Of a stretch of DNA of 64,000 nt, positions 54,088 through 63,604 are shown piece after piece; positions within the stretch are counted from its first letter, which is position 1, and each line of letters starts with the position of its first letter. The notes beneath the pieces are model-generated. The model was not told the origin of the DNA, searched no databases, and saw only the letters and a list, made by a program, of their open reading frames with translations. The stretch comes from SM1-73 sp964588305 (lineage in GTDB: Bacteria > Zixibacteria > MSB-5A5 > SM1-73), in contig CAZPOP010000010.1 in the NCBI GenBank assembly GCA_964588305.1, forward strand, positions 1 through 64,000, given 5' to 3'. A program made the position numbers and the translations under genes.

Positions 54088-54918
54088 CTATTCATTCGCA
54101 GCCACTCCTAAATTACTATCTGTGTGCGGTGGTCTTGGTGCCAGCTCCGGATTTCCCTCATCCACCTGATATGCCCAGTCGAAGAGAATGCCGTAGCTTC
54201 GCACAAAATTGGTGATCCTTAATTTGGCGTAGTTGTCGTTATAACGGTCCCAGATTATGTATGAGTGACCGAGTACCGCCTCTATCCATCTCAGATTCGA
54301 CCACCCGATTGTGGTATCGGGGGCAACATTAATATCATCCAAACTCTCTGTAAAGCCGAAGTCCTGAATTTCTATGTACTCGTCCCCTCTCCATAAGAAA
54401 TACGTACGAAAATCGCTATCATATTCCAAAAATACGTCTGCTTTGGGATCATCCCAACTCACCACTAGGCCGGCTGAAAAATCAAAGCCTGAAACATCCG
54501 GGTATCTGTGGAAATCATGAATGATTTTGTCAAACCCCTCGGGCCTGGGCGTATCATAAGCGATATCAGAGAGAGCGCTTTCATTTCCATCATAGTCGAA
54601 GGCGGTCACTCCGTAGTAATAGGTCTTCCCATTTTTCACGTCATAGTCGATGTAGGCTGCAGTGTCCACCGTGACGAGGTGGTAATATCTGTCTGAGTGG
54701 GTGTCCCTCTTTTTGTAAATTCTGTACCCGGCCAAGTCCTCTTCGTCGTTCTCATCCCAGAATAGCCACACTGCCTCATCCGCGGTAATGCTACAAAAAC
54801 CTTTGGGAATTGAGGGTGGAGTATGATCAGGTCTTACTATGTAGACTTTTTCTTCACAACCTGTGAAGATGAAACTGAGTCCCAGCAAGAAAATCAGGCT
54901 TAAGAGTATCCTTTTCAT
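54088..54918 (-). CDS. FN3-domain lipoprotein
   Basis: About 276 residues. A lipoprotein signal is clear: hydrophobic stretch, then IFTGC with the cysteine at residue ~21. A fibronectin type III domain follows (~38-122; SIPKGFCSITADEAVWLFWD, YYYGVTAFDYDGNES). The rest (~125-276) is a beta-rich domain that I do not recognise. It is likely anchored in the outer or inner membrane, facing the periplasm or the outside. The ATG at 54918 is preceded by AGAGGTGCG; an ATG seven codons earlier is less likely. It is one of three exported-protein genes on this strand between 51.9 and 54.9 kb. Confidence 0.78.
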   Translation of the reverse strand: MKRILLSLIFLLGLSFIFTGCEEKVYIVRPDHTPPSIPKGFCSITADEAVWLFWDENDEEDLAGYRIYKKRDTHSDRYYHLVTVDTAAYIDYDVKNGKTYYYGVTAFDYDGNESALSDIAYDTPRPEGFDKIIHDFHRYPDVSGFDFSAGLVVSWDDPKADVFLEYDSDFRTYFLWRGDEYIEIQDFGFTESLDDINVAPDTTIGWSNLRWIEAVLGHSYIIWDRYNDNYAKLRITNFVRSYGILFDWAYQVDEGNPELAPRPPHTDSNLGVAANE

Positions 54919-55262
54919 TTTCGCACCTCTCTTTACCATAAACGCACCTTTTTCTTTCCGGGTAATCTTAGATGCAACGTTCGTGCCGAGATCGACATCT
55001 TAACGTAAAACTACAAATGCTCCGCCCAAGCGATGGCACGTCAACTGGTTAGCAGTCGGCAAGAATGGCCCCCTGATTAGGTCCGTTTCAGTCTATCGCA
55101 CAAAATTTGTTCAAGTCTATAAGAAAATTGTGCAGTGTCTTCAAGCGACGACATTGGCTCAGCGCGAGACAAGTCTCGCTACTCCGCATATGTTAATCTA
55201 AGCAACTCTTTACATGTCTCCCGTCGTCTGATGGTCATCTCTTCTCCCTTTCACTCATGTCG
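54919..55262. other. Intergenic region upstream of the FN3 lipoprotein gene
   Basis: About 340 bp. It holds the palindrome at 55164-55179 and, next to 54918, the ribosome binding site of the lipoprotein gene. No coding frame of interest and no clear promoter pair are seen. Confidence 0.5.
55164..55179. repeat. Palindrome GCGAGACAAGTCTCGC
   Basis: A perfect 6-bp stem with the tetraloop CAAG (7 bp if read with a 2-base loop), about 85 bases after the stop of the EamA gene. There is no T-run on either side, so it is not a typical terminator. It could be a REP-like dispersed element; the rest of the genome would show this. Confidence 0.45.
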
Positions 55263-56135
55263 CTAACTCACGGAGATGAGAAAGACTCCGCCGAAGATCA
55301 ATAAGGAAGCGACGAACCTTATCTTCCCGTACCCTTCCTTCAGAAACAGACTCCCTAACAGAACTCCGAAGACTATGCTTACGTTCCTTGCCGCTCCCAG
55401 ATAACTGACCTTGCTGATCTGCAGGGCATAGAGGACCAGAAGCGAACCCAGGAAGGTGAGAATGCCAATTAATAAGAGATTTCTCTTATTGGCTCTCGCT
55501 TCTCCTTTTATCTCAGAAGACCCATTCTTGGCCAGAAGAAAAACAAATAGAAACAGCACCATAAAAACAAATATTAAATAGAGCAAGGTAAGGGGATCTA
55601 CGGCTTCCAGATTTTTCTTGTTGATGAGTGAATATGTGGCAGTGCATGCTCCTGCACCCATGGAATAAAGGAAGGATTTACTTTTCAGTGCTCTGAACGG
55701 GACGGAAAGATCGGAGAACCTGAAGGAAGGGAGATGAATCGCATATGAGCCGAACACCGCAATCAGGATGCCTAAGAATCCCAAAAGTGAAATCCGTTCT
55801 CCTAACAGAATCAAAGCGAAGATCAAGATGAATATTGGCCCAAAACCACGGACCACCGGAAAGATCACCGAGAGGTCTCCCCTATCATAGGCTCTTCCCA
55901 AGAAAACATAGTAGATCGCTCCGGTTCCTCCGCAGGCAATTATCCCGATCCACGACCAGAGACTGATCGCAGATTCCTGGTGGCCCCAGATAAAAACAGG
56001 AAGATAGAACACCAGAGAAATCAAAGAGGCAATGGCCATGAAGGCAATCTTTCTTTGGCTCTCCTTTATGACTACATTTGAGACGGCCTGAAGCAGGCCA
56101 GCTAAAACCACAAGTAAAAGCGCTTTCAGAGGCAT
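55263..56135 (-). CDS. EamA-family (DMT superfamily) transporter
   Basis: A 290-residue membrane protein with ten hydrophobic helices in two EamA repeats of about 140 residues. The ends of the repeats show FPVVRGFGPIFILIFALILL with GERISLLGFLGILIAVFG, and VSIVFGVLLGSLFLKEGYG. Such proteins move amino acids, nucleobases or other small metabolites across the cytoplasmic membrane. The substrate cannot be read. It is transcribed alone, divergent from the activase gene at 56447. Confidence 0.88.
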   Translation of the reverse strand: MPLKALLLVVLAGLLQAVSNVVIKESQRKIAFMAIASLISLVFYLPVFIWGHQESAISLWSWIGIIACGGTGAIYYVFLGRAYDRGDLSVIFPVVRGFGPIFILIFALILLGERISLLGFLGILIAVFGSYAIHLPSFRFSDLSVPFRALKSKSFLYSMGAGACTATYSLINKKNLEAVDPLTLLYLIFVFMVLFLFVFLLAKNGSSEIKGEARANKRNLLLIGILTFLGSLLVLYALQISKVSYLGAARNVSIVFGVLLGSLFLKEGYGKIRFVASLLIFGGVFLISVS

Positions 56136-56446
56136 GGGGCAAGTTCTCGCTTGGCTAAAGGACGCAACTTGTACACTGATACAAAATACAACTCAAGAAT
56201 CTTTTGGCAAATTCTTTTTCGGTCAAAGATGACTTTGCCAGGAAATGATGAGAATGGGAAAAAGCAGGTTCGTTTGGTCAGTTGAGCATGGATCCGTTGA
56301 CCAAGTCCATCTGAAATTCTTTTCAAAAAAATCCTTTACAAATTAAATAATTCATCATATAATACTCGTAATTTTGGATAAAGAGAGGAGAATGCCCGAG
56401 ATCAGTTAGTCATAGGAAGAAATTCCGACCCTTACTTAAGAGAAAT
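56136..56446. other. Divergent promoter region of the EamA and activase genes
   Basis: About 311 bp, AT-rich towards the activase gene. It contains the near-consensus promoter at 56335-56363. No coding frame is convincing. The minus-strand promoter of the EamA gene is not obvious. Confidence 0.55.
56335..56363 (+). promoter_or_regulatory. Near-consensus sigma70 promoter of the activase gene
   Basis: TTTACA (56335-56340) and TATAAT (56358-56363) are spaced by exactly 17 bases in an AT-rich region. Transcription would start near 56370, leaving a leader of ~75 bases before the ATG at 56447. The ribosome binding site is weak (AAGAGAAAT). Confidence 0.8.
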
Positions 56447-59400
56447 ATGAGCAAAAATCTGTATTTAGGCATAGACGTTGGCTCGGTGAGCGTGAAGGTG
56501 GTGCTTCTCTCGAAGGAAGGCCTGATCCTCAAAAGCTATTACCGAAGATCGAATGGACAGCCCCTTCCCACCGTGAAAGGTATCCTTGAAGAACTCTTCG
56601 GCGAAGTCAATCCAGAAGAGATCGGATTCTTAGCCACGACAGGAAGCGGCGGAAAGCTTTTGGCCTCGATCTTAGGCGGAAGCTTCATAAACGAAGTGAT
56701 CGCTTGTGTCAGAGCCACTGGGAACTTATGTCCCGAGGTGATAACGGTAATAGAGATGGGAGGGGAGGATTCCAAGCTGATTCTCCTGCGTCATGATGAG
56801 GTCTCCGGGCATTCGGTTTTGGAGGACTTTTCCATGAATGCTCTGTGTGCGGCCGGGACCGGATCGTTTTTGGACCAGCAAGCCAACAGATTGAAAATAT
56901 CCATCGAAGATGAATTCGGCAGCTTGGCTCTGAAGTCAAAGAACCCTCCGCGAGTTGCCGGAAGATGCAGCGTCTTCGCCAAATCAGACATGATTCATCT
57001 TCAGCAGGTCGCCACACCGGATTATGATATTGTGGCCGGACTGTGCTTCGCCATGGCAAGAAATTTCAAAAGCGGCCTAGCCAAGGGGAAAAAGATAGCC
57101 AAGCCCATCTGTTTTGTCGGCGGGGTTGCCTCCAATTTAGGAATGAGAAGAGCTTTTGAAAGCGTGTTCGAGTTAACCGAAAGAGAGCTGGTAGTTCCTG
57201 AGTATCATAAGGAGATGGGAGCAATCGGCGCCGCTTTATCTATCACCGGGGACCGAGAGGAAGAGAGCCAATTCGCGGGCTTGGATAATTTAAATCGATA
57301 TTTATCATCCAAAAGGAAAGGACACAAAGGCAAAGAACGTCTGACCTTTGATTTCCCGGAGAACAAGTTCTTTGCGCTGACCAAAAGTCATAAGGTTCCC
57401 GATGCAGACAAGATCGATGCCTTCCTGGGAATAGACGTGGGATCGCTCTCTACCAACGTGGTGGCCATTGACAAAGACAAAAACGTGCTGGCTCGGTCAT
57501 ATCTTATGACCGAGGGAAGACCCATCGAGGCGGTGAAGCGCGGCTTAAAAACCGTGGGTGATCAGATCAAGGACAAGGTGAACATATTGGGCGTTGGAAC
57601 CACCGGTTCGGGAAGATACTTAACCGGAGACTTCGTGGGAGCTGACGTGGTGCACAATGAGATCACTGCGCAGGCGATCGCGGCCATAAATATCGATCCC
57701 CATGTGGACACCATATTCGAGATCGGCGGACAGGACTCCAAATATGTCAGCCTGGAAAATGGGGCAGTGGTGGATTTCGAGATGAACAAGGTTTGTGCCG
57801 CTGGAACGGGCTCGTTTCTGCAGGAGCAGGCGGAAAAGCTGAACATCAATATCGAAGAAGAATTCGGGGATCTGGCCCTGAGCTCAAAATGTCCGGTCAA
57901 CTGCGGGGAAAGATGCACCGTCTTCATGGAATCGGATCTAGTGGCACATCAGCAGGCCGGAGTTCCCAAAGAGGATCTGGTGGCAGGATTGGCTTACTCC
58001 ATCGTGTATAACTATCTAAACAAGGTGGTGGGAGATAAAAAAGTGGGGAATAATATCTTTTTCCAGGGCGGGGTGGCTTGGAACATAGCGGTGGTGGCAG
58101 CTTTCGAAAAGGTGACCGGGAAAAAGATAACCGTCCCGCCTCATCACGACGTCACCGGGGCCATCGGCGCGGCCATCTTGGCCATGGAGAACCACGATGC
58201 TCTCGTACAGAACTATCATCCTCATCAACAAAGAAGCAAATTCAAGGGATTCGATCTCTCCCAAAAGGAATATACCATCACCACCTTCGAATGCGAAGAC
58301 TGCCCTAATCGATGCGAGATCAAAAAGGTAAAAGTCGAAGGAGAAGCGCCCTTATATTATGGAAGTCGCTGCGAAAAATACGATACCCAAAGAAAAAAAC
58401 GAGATTCCAACCTTCCCGATCCTTTCCGGGAAAGGGAAAGAATTCTCTTTGGTATACACAAAGAGTTTGTATCGAAAGACCAAAAGGTAACAACGGGCGA
58501 GAAGAAAAAGATCGGCGTTCCCCGGGCTCTATTCTTCCATGAGTTTTTCCCCTATTGGGCCACCTTCTTCGAGGATCTGGGATTTGAGGTGGTACTTTCA
58601 GATAAAACCAACAAACGGATCATTCGCGAGGGAGTAGAGCAAGTTCTGTCTGAAACGTGCTTTCCGGTCAAGGTTGCGCACGGACACATTCTAAATCTTC
58701 TGAAGAAAAAAGTCGACTACATCTTTCTTCCCAGCTTAATCAACATGAGGAAGGAAGACGAGTCTGATAAGGAGACCTACGCCTGTCCATATGTTCAGGC
58801 TCTCCCCTACATGATCAAAACCGCTATCGATGTGGAACGCCACGGGACCAAGATGCTTACCTTTCCTGTCCATTTCCGGCTGGACAGAACCATTCTTCTG
58901 AAAACTCTCTATAAACTGGGAAAGGAGTTGAAGAGACGAAAAGGTGAGATCAGAGCCGCCCTCTTTAGAGCGGAATCTTGTCAGGAGGAGTTTTACAGAA
59001 GGCTTCAAGAGAGAGGGAAAGAGATTCTGGATGGTCTTGAAAAAGATCAAAAAGTGCTGGTGATAGTGGGTCGACCTTATAACACATGTGATCTGGAGAT
59101 CAGCTTGAACCTCCCAAAAAAGTTGAGAGATTTGGGGATATTAGCTCTTCCCATGGATTTCCTGGTGGGCGCAACCAAGATCAATAAGGATCACCTGCCT
59201 AATATGTACTGGAAATACGGTCAGAACATTTTAGAGGCCTCTGAGATAGTCAAAAACCATGGCAATCTGTTCGGACTTTACGTCTCCAATTTCGGGTGCG
59301 GCCCGGATTCTTTCATTACCCATTTCTTCAAGAGGAATCTGAAAGAAAAACCCCATCTTCTAATAGAGCTGGATGAGCATTCTGCCGATGCAGGCGTGAT

Positions 59401-60703
59401 CACCCGTTGTGAAGCATTCTTGGACAGCCTGAAGAAGTGCGAAGAACGTTTGCCATCCGAACCCGGAAAGGAAACTCGGACAAAGATATGTATTAAGCGT
59501 CGAGGAGAGGATCGCAGGGCCTTGTACGTCCCCTACATGTGCGATCACGCCTTCGCTTTTCAGTCCGCCTTGCGTGCCTGCGGCAAAGAAGCTTATGTTA
59601 TGGATGAATCGAATGAAGAGACCTTGATCACAGGAAGGAAATTCACCTCCGGAAAAGAATGTTATCCCTGTATTCTGACCACCGGAGATTTAGTGAAGTT
59701 CTTGAATAAACCAGGTATCGACAAAGACAGGGTTGCGTTCTTTATGCCTAAGGCCGACGGGCCATGTCGGTTCGGGCAATACCATAATTTGCATCGGATC
59801 ATCTTGGACGATTTAGGCTACCAGGATATACCTATCGTCTCCCCAGACTCCGAAGATTCTTATTCGTCTATTCAAGGCTTGGACGGCAATTTCAGAAAGC
59901 TTGCCTGGAGAGGGATGGTGGCAACCGATCTGTTGCTGAAGCTTGCCCGGCAGACCAGACCCTACGAGAAAAACAAAGGGGAAACGGACAGGATTTACGA
60001 TATCTGTCTGAAGCAGCTCAAAAAGACGATGGTTGAAAAAGGGGATCTTCAGGAGTTCATCCTTTGGGCCAGAGGGCTGTTCGCGAGAATTGAAAAAGAC
60101 CAGACCGAAAGAAAACCGATCATCGGGGTGGTGGGAGAGATATACATAAGGTCTAACAGATTCTCCAATAACCACTTGGTGAGAAAAATCGAAGCCTTAG
60201 GGGGCGAAGCCTGGGTGGCGCCTTTTTCCGAATGGATCTCCTACACCAGCTCGCAGCACAAAAAGAGCTCTCGAATCCAAAAGGATCACAAGGAATTCAT
60301 CAAAGCTTTTCTTACCTCCTGGGTGCAGGCAAAGGCAGAGTATAGACTGGAAAAGGGTCTCAAAGGGAAGATTTTGGGATGGCATGAGCCTAAAATTGAA
60401 AAAGTGTTGGAGCACGCCAGTCCTTACTTGCATGAGTCTTTTGGAGGTGAAGCCATACTTACTGTGGGAAAATCCATAGATTACATAAAACAGGGACTCT
60501 GTGGAATCATCAATGCCATGCCCTTCACCTGCATGCCGGGAACCGTCGTCACTGCCATCTCCAAGAAACTGAGAGAAGATTACGGAAGCTTCCCCTGGCT
60601 GAATATGGCTTACGAAGGATTAGAAGATGCCAACGAGATCACCCGCCTGGAAGCCTTCATGCACCAATCCCGAGAATTCCAAAAGAAACGAAGATCAGAA
60701 TAG
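56447..60703 (+). CDS. Double acyl-CoA dehydratase activase with DUF2229 and HgdB-like parts
   Basis: A 1418-residue cytoplasmic protein. Two BcrAD/BadFG/HgdC activase domains come first (~4-270 and ~325-590). Each has the ATP-binding LGIDVGS start and the Fe-S cysteines: C134 in LCAAGTGSFL with C174 in GRCSVF, and C450 in VCAAGTGSFL with C486/C490 in CGERC. A cysteine-rich linker follows (CEDCPNRCEIKK, ~625). DUF2229 (~680-900; IGVPRALFFHEFFPYW, LSETCFPVKVAHGH) and an HgdB-like C-terminal part (~900-1418) close it. HgdC-type proteins use ATP to push an electron onto 2-hydroxyacyl-CoA dehydratases or benzoyl-CoA reductases. The target of this wide-spread giant form is not known. No HgdAB pair adjoins it. 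Confidence 0.88.
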   Translation: MSKNLYLGIDVGSVSVKVVLLSKEGLILKSYYRRSNGQPLPTVKGILEELFGEVNPEEIGFLATTGSGGKLLASILGGSFINEVIACVRATGNLCPEVITVIEMGGEDSKLILLRHDEVSGHSVLEDFSMNALCAAGTGSFLDQQANRLKISIEDEFGSLALKSKNPPRVAGRCSVFAKSDMIHLQQVATPDYDIVAGLCFAMARNFKSGLAKGKKIAKPICFVGGVASNLGMRRAFESVFELTERELVVPEYHKEMGAIGAALSITGDREEESQFAGLDNLNRYLSSKRKGHKGKERLTFDFPENKFFALTKSHKVPDADKIDAFLGIDVGSLSTNVVAIDKDKNVLARSYLMTEGRPIEAVKRGLKTVGDQIKDKVNILGVGTTGSGRYLTGDFVGADVVHNEITAQAIAAINIDPHVDTIFEIGGQDSKYVSLENGAVVDFEMNKVCAAGTGSFLQEQAEKLNINIEEEFGDLALSSKCPVNCGERCTVFMESDLVAHQQAGVPKEDLVAGLAYSIVYNYLNKVVGDKKVGNNIFFQGGVAWNIAVVAAFEKVTGKKITVPPHHDVTGAIGAAILAMENHDALVQNYHPHQQRSKFKGFDLSQKEYTITTFECEDCPNRCEIKKVKVEGEAPLYYGSRCEKYDTQRKKRDSNLPDPFRERERILFGIHKEFVSKDQKVTTGEKKKIGVPRALFFHEFFPYWATFFEDLGFEVVLSDKTNKRIIREGVEQVLSETCFPVKVAHGHILNLLKKKVDYIFLPSLINMRKEDESDKETYACPYVQALPYMIKTAIDVERHGTKMLTFPVHFRLDRTILLKTLYKLGKELKRRKGEIRAALFRAESCQEEFYRRLQERGKEILDGLEKDQKVLVIVGRPYNTCDLEISLNLPKKLRDLGILALPMDFLVGATKINKDHLPNMYWKYGQNILEASEIVKNHGNLFGLYVSNFGCGPDSFITHFFKRNLKEKPHLLIELDEHSADAGVITRCEAFLDSLKKCEERLPSEPGKETRTKICIKRRGEDRRALYVPYMCDHAFAFQSALRACGKEAYVMDESNEETLITGRKFTSGKECYPCILTTGDLVKFLNKPGIDKDRVAFFMPKADGPCRFGQYHNLHRIILDDLGYQDIPIVSPDSEDSYSSIQGLDGNFRKLAWRGMVATDLLLKLARQTRPYEKNKGETDRIYDICLKQLKKTMVEKGDLQEFILWARGLFARIEKDQTERKPIIGVVGEIYIRSNRFSNNHLVRKIEALGGEAWVAPFSEWISYTSSQHKKSSRIQKDHKEFIKAFLTSWVQAKAEYRLEKGLKGKILGWHEPKIEKVLEHASPYLHESFGGEAILTVGKSIDYIKQGLCGIINAMPFTCMPGTVVTAISKKLREDYGSFPWLNMAYEGLEDANEITRLEAFMHQSREFQKKRRSE

Positions 60704-60775
60704 ACTGAGACGGAGAGTTTAGACTGAGACTGAGAGAGAGAGTAGGGACTGAGATAGGAAGGTGAAACTCAGAGA
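60703..60775 (+). repeat. CTGAGA-type low-complexity repeat upstream of the four-helix-bundle gene
   Basis: Short units of GACTGAGAC/GACTGAGAT/GAGAGAG follow the stop of the activase gene. They are the inverted complement of the CTCAGTCT repeats at the 3' end of the next gene (61171-61216). Together they frame that gene. Confidence 0.6.
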
Positions 60776-60829
60776 ATCCTTAGTCACGGTCTCAGTTACC
60801 GGCTCAATCTGGGAAAAAGGAAGTGCGAG

Positions 60830-61219
60830 ATGTTCGGATTTGAGAAGCTGGATGTTTGGCATAAGTCAGTTGATCTAATCCTGCAGGTGGATGTAGTTGT
60901 TACGAAATTGCCCAAACATGAATTCTATTCTCTCGGTGATCAAATACGAAGGGCGGTTTTGGCAATCTCCACTAATATTGCAGAGGGAACCGGAAGGAAT
61001 TCTAAGAAAGAAGCAAGCTATTTTTTCAACGTAGCAAGAGGGTCTGCGTATGAGGTAGCCAGCCTGTCAAAGGTTCTCAGGACAAAAGGATATTCGAATG
61101 ATCACACACTAAACGAGCTATATTCAAATTGTGAGGAGGTTTCCAAGATGCTATCTGGAATGATTAAACTTTCTCAATCTCAGTCTAGGTCGCAGTCTCA
61201 GTCACAGTCTCAGGTCTAA
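60830..61219 (+). CDS. Four-helix-bundle protein (23S rRNA intervening-sequence/S23 type)
   Basis: A 129-residue helical protein. It matches the S23/four-helix-bundle family: FGFEKLDVWHKSVDLILQV, KHEFYSLGDQIRRAVLAIST, NIAEGTGRNSKKEASYFFNV, ARGSAYEVAS. Relatives are encoded in rRNA intervening sequences or stand alone in many candidate phyla; the biochemical role is unknown. The last 15 residues are almost only Ser and Gln (encoded by repeated CAGTCT), which is outside the usual fold. The repeats here and at 60703-60775 are inverted relative to each other, which suggests a small mobile or recombining cassette. It ends 16 bp before the DUF885 gene. Confidence 0.85.
   Translation: MFGFEKLDVWHKSVDLILQVDVVVTKLPKHEFYSLGDQIRRAVLAISTNIAEGTGRNSKKEASYFFNVARGSAYEVASLSKVLRTKGYSNDHTLNELYSNCEEVSKMLSGMIKLSQSQSRSQSQSQSQV
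61171..61216 (+). repeat. CTCAGTCT-type repeat at the 3' end of the four-helix-bundle gene
   Basis: TCTCAATCTCAGTCT and further copies of CAGTCTCA run through the last 15 codons to the stop. They are inverted relative to the repeat at 60703-60775. Confidence 0.6.
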
Positions 61220-61235
61220 TCCAGGAGAGATTCAC

Positions 61236-62891
61236 ATGAACAAGGAATTAAACAAACTGGTAAATGAGATTCTGGAATTCCGCTGGAAGGATAGCCCGGT
61301 GGGGGCTACCTTTTCGGGGATTCACAAATATGATGGGAAATTGGATAAGACCGATCCTGAGTCTCGGAGGGGCCACCTCAAGAAGGCAAAAGCATATCTC
61401 CGGGAAATGGATGGATTCTCGTCTGATCTCAGAACCCAAGGCAAAAAGGCGAAGCTTTCCAGAGACGAAGAGATGGATTTGAGAATACTGAGGGATTCTC
61501 TCAGAACCGAGATCGCAGAGGAAGAGAAATTGCGATCGTTTAAGAGGAATGCCTGGATCTACCCTTACATCGGTTTGGTGGGCTGTTACGTTCTTATTCT
61601 GCGCGACTTTGCGCCTTTGAACCGAAGAATGAAATCTGTTTTGGGAAGGCTGAAACAGATTCCTCGGTTCATGAAACAGGGCGAAACAAATCTGAAAAGA
61701 GGAAGAGACATCCCCAAAATATGGACTCAGGTCGCCCTCGAAACCACGGTAGGCGGAAAGGAATTCTTCAGGCACATAATCCCTCTCTTTGCAGAAAAGG
61801 TGCCTGGTTTGAAAAGACAACTTTTAGCTGCCAACAAAAAGGCACTTTCGGCTTTCGATGGCTACGAACAGTTTCTCAAGAAGCGGCTTCTTCCCAGATC
61901 CAAGGGTCGCTTCGCAACCGGAGAACAGTTCTACAATTTTCTTCTGTCCGTCCACCATCAACTCCCATATACTGCGGATGACCTCCTGGCAATAGGAGAC
62001 CGAATCATTAAGGAGACTCAGGCAGAAATGAGAGCGCTAGCCAAAAAAATAGATCCCCAAAAAAGCTGGTCCAAAATTGTTGAGGATTTGAAGAAAAAAC
62101 ATCCCCGTAAAGACGATCTCTTGGATTTCTATAAGAAAGAAATGGCCAGAGCCAGGGACTTTGTTAAGAAAAAGGATTTGGTTACCATTCCGAAGGGCGA
62201 GAGCCTGTCGATAATGGAGACTCCAGCTTTCGAAAGAAACACCATTCCTTACGGCGCTTACATGGAGCCAGCTCCGTTCGAGAAAAAGCAACAGGGATTC
62301 TTCTGGGTGACGCCGGTAAATGAAAAACTGCCGCACAAACAGCAAGAGGAACAGTTGGACGGCCACAACATTCACGGAGCGGTGTTGACCGCTCTACATG
62401 AAGCCTATCCCGGGCATCATCTTCAACTGGTTCACTGCAATAAGATAAAATCTAAGGTTAGGCGTGAATTCTTCACTTCACTCTTTGCTGAGGGATGGGC
62501 GCTCTATTGTGAGGAACTGATGTACGAAAAAGGCTTTTATAGCCAAAAAACCCGGCTGCTTCAACTGAAGGATCAGCTCTGGCGCGCCTGCCGCGTAGTC
62601 ATCGATGCAAGTCTGCACACCAATCGAATGAGCTTCAACAAAGCGGTGGATATGTTAGTCAACGTAGCGAAGTTAGAAAAAACGAACGCTATCGCCGAAG
62701 TCAAAAGATACACCTACACTCCCACCCAACCCATGACCTACATAATGGGCAAGATGGAAATACTGAAATTGAGGGATGATTTCAAAAAGGTAAAAGGCAA
62801 AGCTTTCAACTTAAAGAAATTTCATGACCAGCTTTTAAGCTACGGCACCATCCCCGTCCAGATGGTCAGGGAAAGAATGTTGGAGACGTGA
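61236..62891 (+). CDS. DUF885 family protein (putative zinc carboxypeptidase-like)
   Basis: A 551-residue protein of the DUF885 family, which shares a zincin-like fold with M3/M32-type peptidases. The motif HEAYPGHHLQ (H388-H395) replaces HExxH and is the family hallmark, and AEGWALYCEEL (~425) supplies the third ligand. VVIDASLHTNRMSF follows. Relatives are dipeptidyl carboxypeptidase-like, but their substrates are mostly unknown. No signal peptide is seen. It starts 17 bp after the four-helix-bundle gene. A weak GGAGAG precedes the ATG. Confidence 0.86.
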   Translation: MNKELNKLVNEILEFRWKDSPVGATFSGIHKYDGKLDKTDPESRRGHLKKAKAYLREMDGFSSDLRTQGKKAKLSRDEEMDLRILRDSLRTEIAEEEKLRSFKRNAWIYPYIGLVGCYVLILRDFAPLNRRMKSVLGRLKQIPRFMKQGETNLKRGRDIPKIWTQVALETTVGGKEFFRHIIPLFAEKVPGLKRQLLAANKKALSAFDGYEQFLKKRLLPRSKGRFATGEQFYNFLLSVHHQLPYTADDLLAIGDRIIKETQAEMRALAKKIDPQKSWSKIVEDLKKKHPRKDDLLDFYKKEMARARDFVKKKDLVTIPKGESLSIMETPAFERNTIPYGAYMEPAPFEKKQQGFFWVTPVNEKLPHKQQEEQLDGHNIHGAVLTALHEAYPGHHLQLVHCNKIKSKVRREFFTSLFAEGWALYCEELMYEKGFYSQKTRLLQLKDQLWRACRVVIDASLHTNRMSFNKAVDMLVNVAKLEKTNAIAEVKRYTYTPTQPMTYIMGKMEILKLRDDFKKVKGKAFNLKKFHDQLLSYGTIPVQMVRERMLET

Positions 62892-63049
62892 GATTGAAAC
62901 GGAGAGGTGAAACTGAAAAGAGCCTTCTTACGATGCAGCGGTATTAGGAAATACTGGGATCACTCGGAGCTTCGGCTATCCTCCTGCCTTCGGCGGGATA
63001 TTGAGACTAATGCCCAAGTATCGAGAGGTTCTCGGGAGGCACAGAAAAA

Positions 63050-63493
63050 ATGACAGAAACCCTTTCAGGCCTTCTCACCCCGGTCTTGGCAATCGTAGCG
63101 ACTGTAATTCTTGTTCTGCAATATGTCTTAGCAAAGAGACGCTGGCGCCTAGATTTGTACGATAAAAGGTATCCAGTCTTTTTAGCAACAATGCAATATC
63201 TTTCCTTCATAGGTCAGCACGCAAGCGTAGATGATGAGGAGTTGTTTAAATTCCTGAGAAATTCAAAGGACAAAGAGTTTCTCTTTGGAAACAACGTGCA
63301 AGAATATCTGGAACAGCTTTACAAAAAAGGAGTGCGTTTAAACTATCTTAACAGAAGGCTTGACCATGAAGCGGTTGATGAGAAAAGAACAAAACTGGCG
63401 GATGAGTTGGAAGAGACACTTAACTGGTTTTCGAAGCAATTTGAGGTCTCCAAAGCGCTTTTTGGAGAATATCTTAAGATTGACAAGAGATGA
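63050..63493 (+). CDS. Small membrane-anchored hypothetical protein
   Basis: A 147-residue protein with one N-terminal membrane helix (~8-28; LTPVLAIVATVILVLQYVLA), then RRWRLDLYDKRYPVFLATMQY and a charged helical cytoplasmic or periplasmic part. Similar short proteins of unknown function are seen next to many unrelated genes. I do not recognise a family motif. The ATG at 63050 has no strong ribosome binding site. Confidence 0.55.
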   Translation: MTETLSGLLTPVLAIVATVILVLQYVLAKRRWRLDLYDKRYPVFLATMQYLSFIGQHASVDDEELFKFLRNSKDKEFLFGNNVQEYLEQLYKKGVRLNYLNRRLDHEAVDEKRTKLADELEETLNWFSKQFEVSKALFGEYLKIDKR

Positions 63494-63604
63494 CTTCCAT
63501 AATACATCGGTATTAGGAAGTACCGATGCCCTCTTTCTAGAAACTTCAGCAGTTTTTATTGGCGAAGCACCAATGAATGTGTAATCGCCTGTCAGGCCTT
63601 TGAC

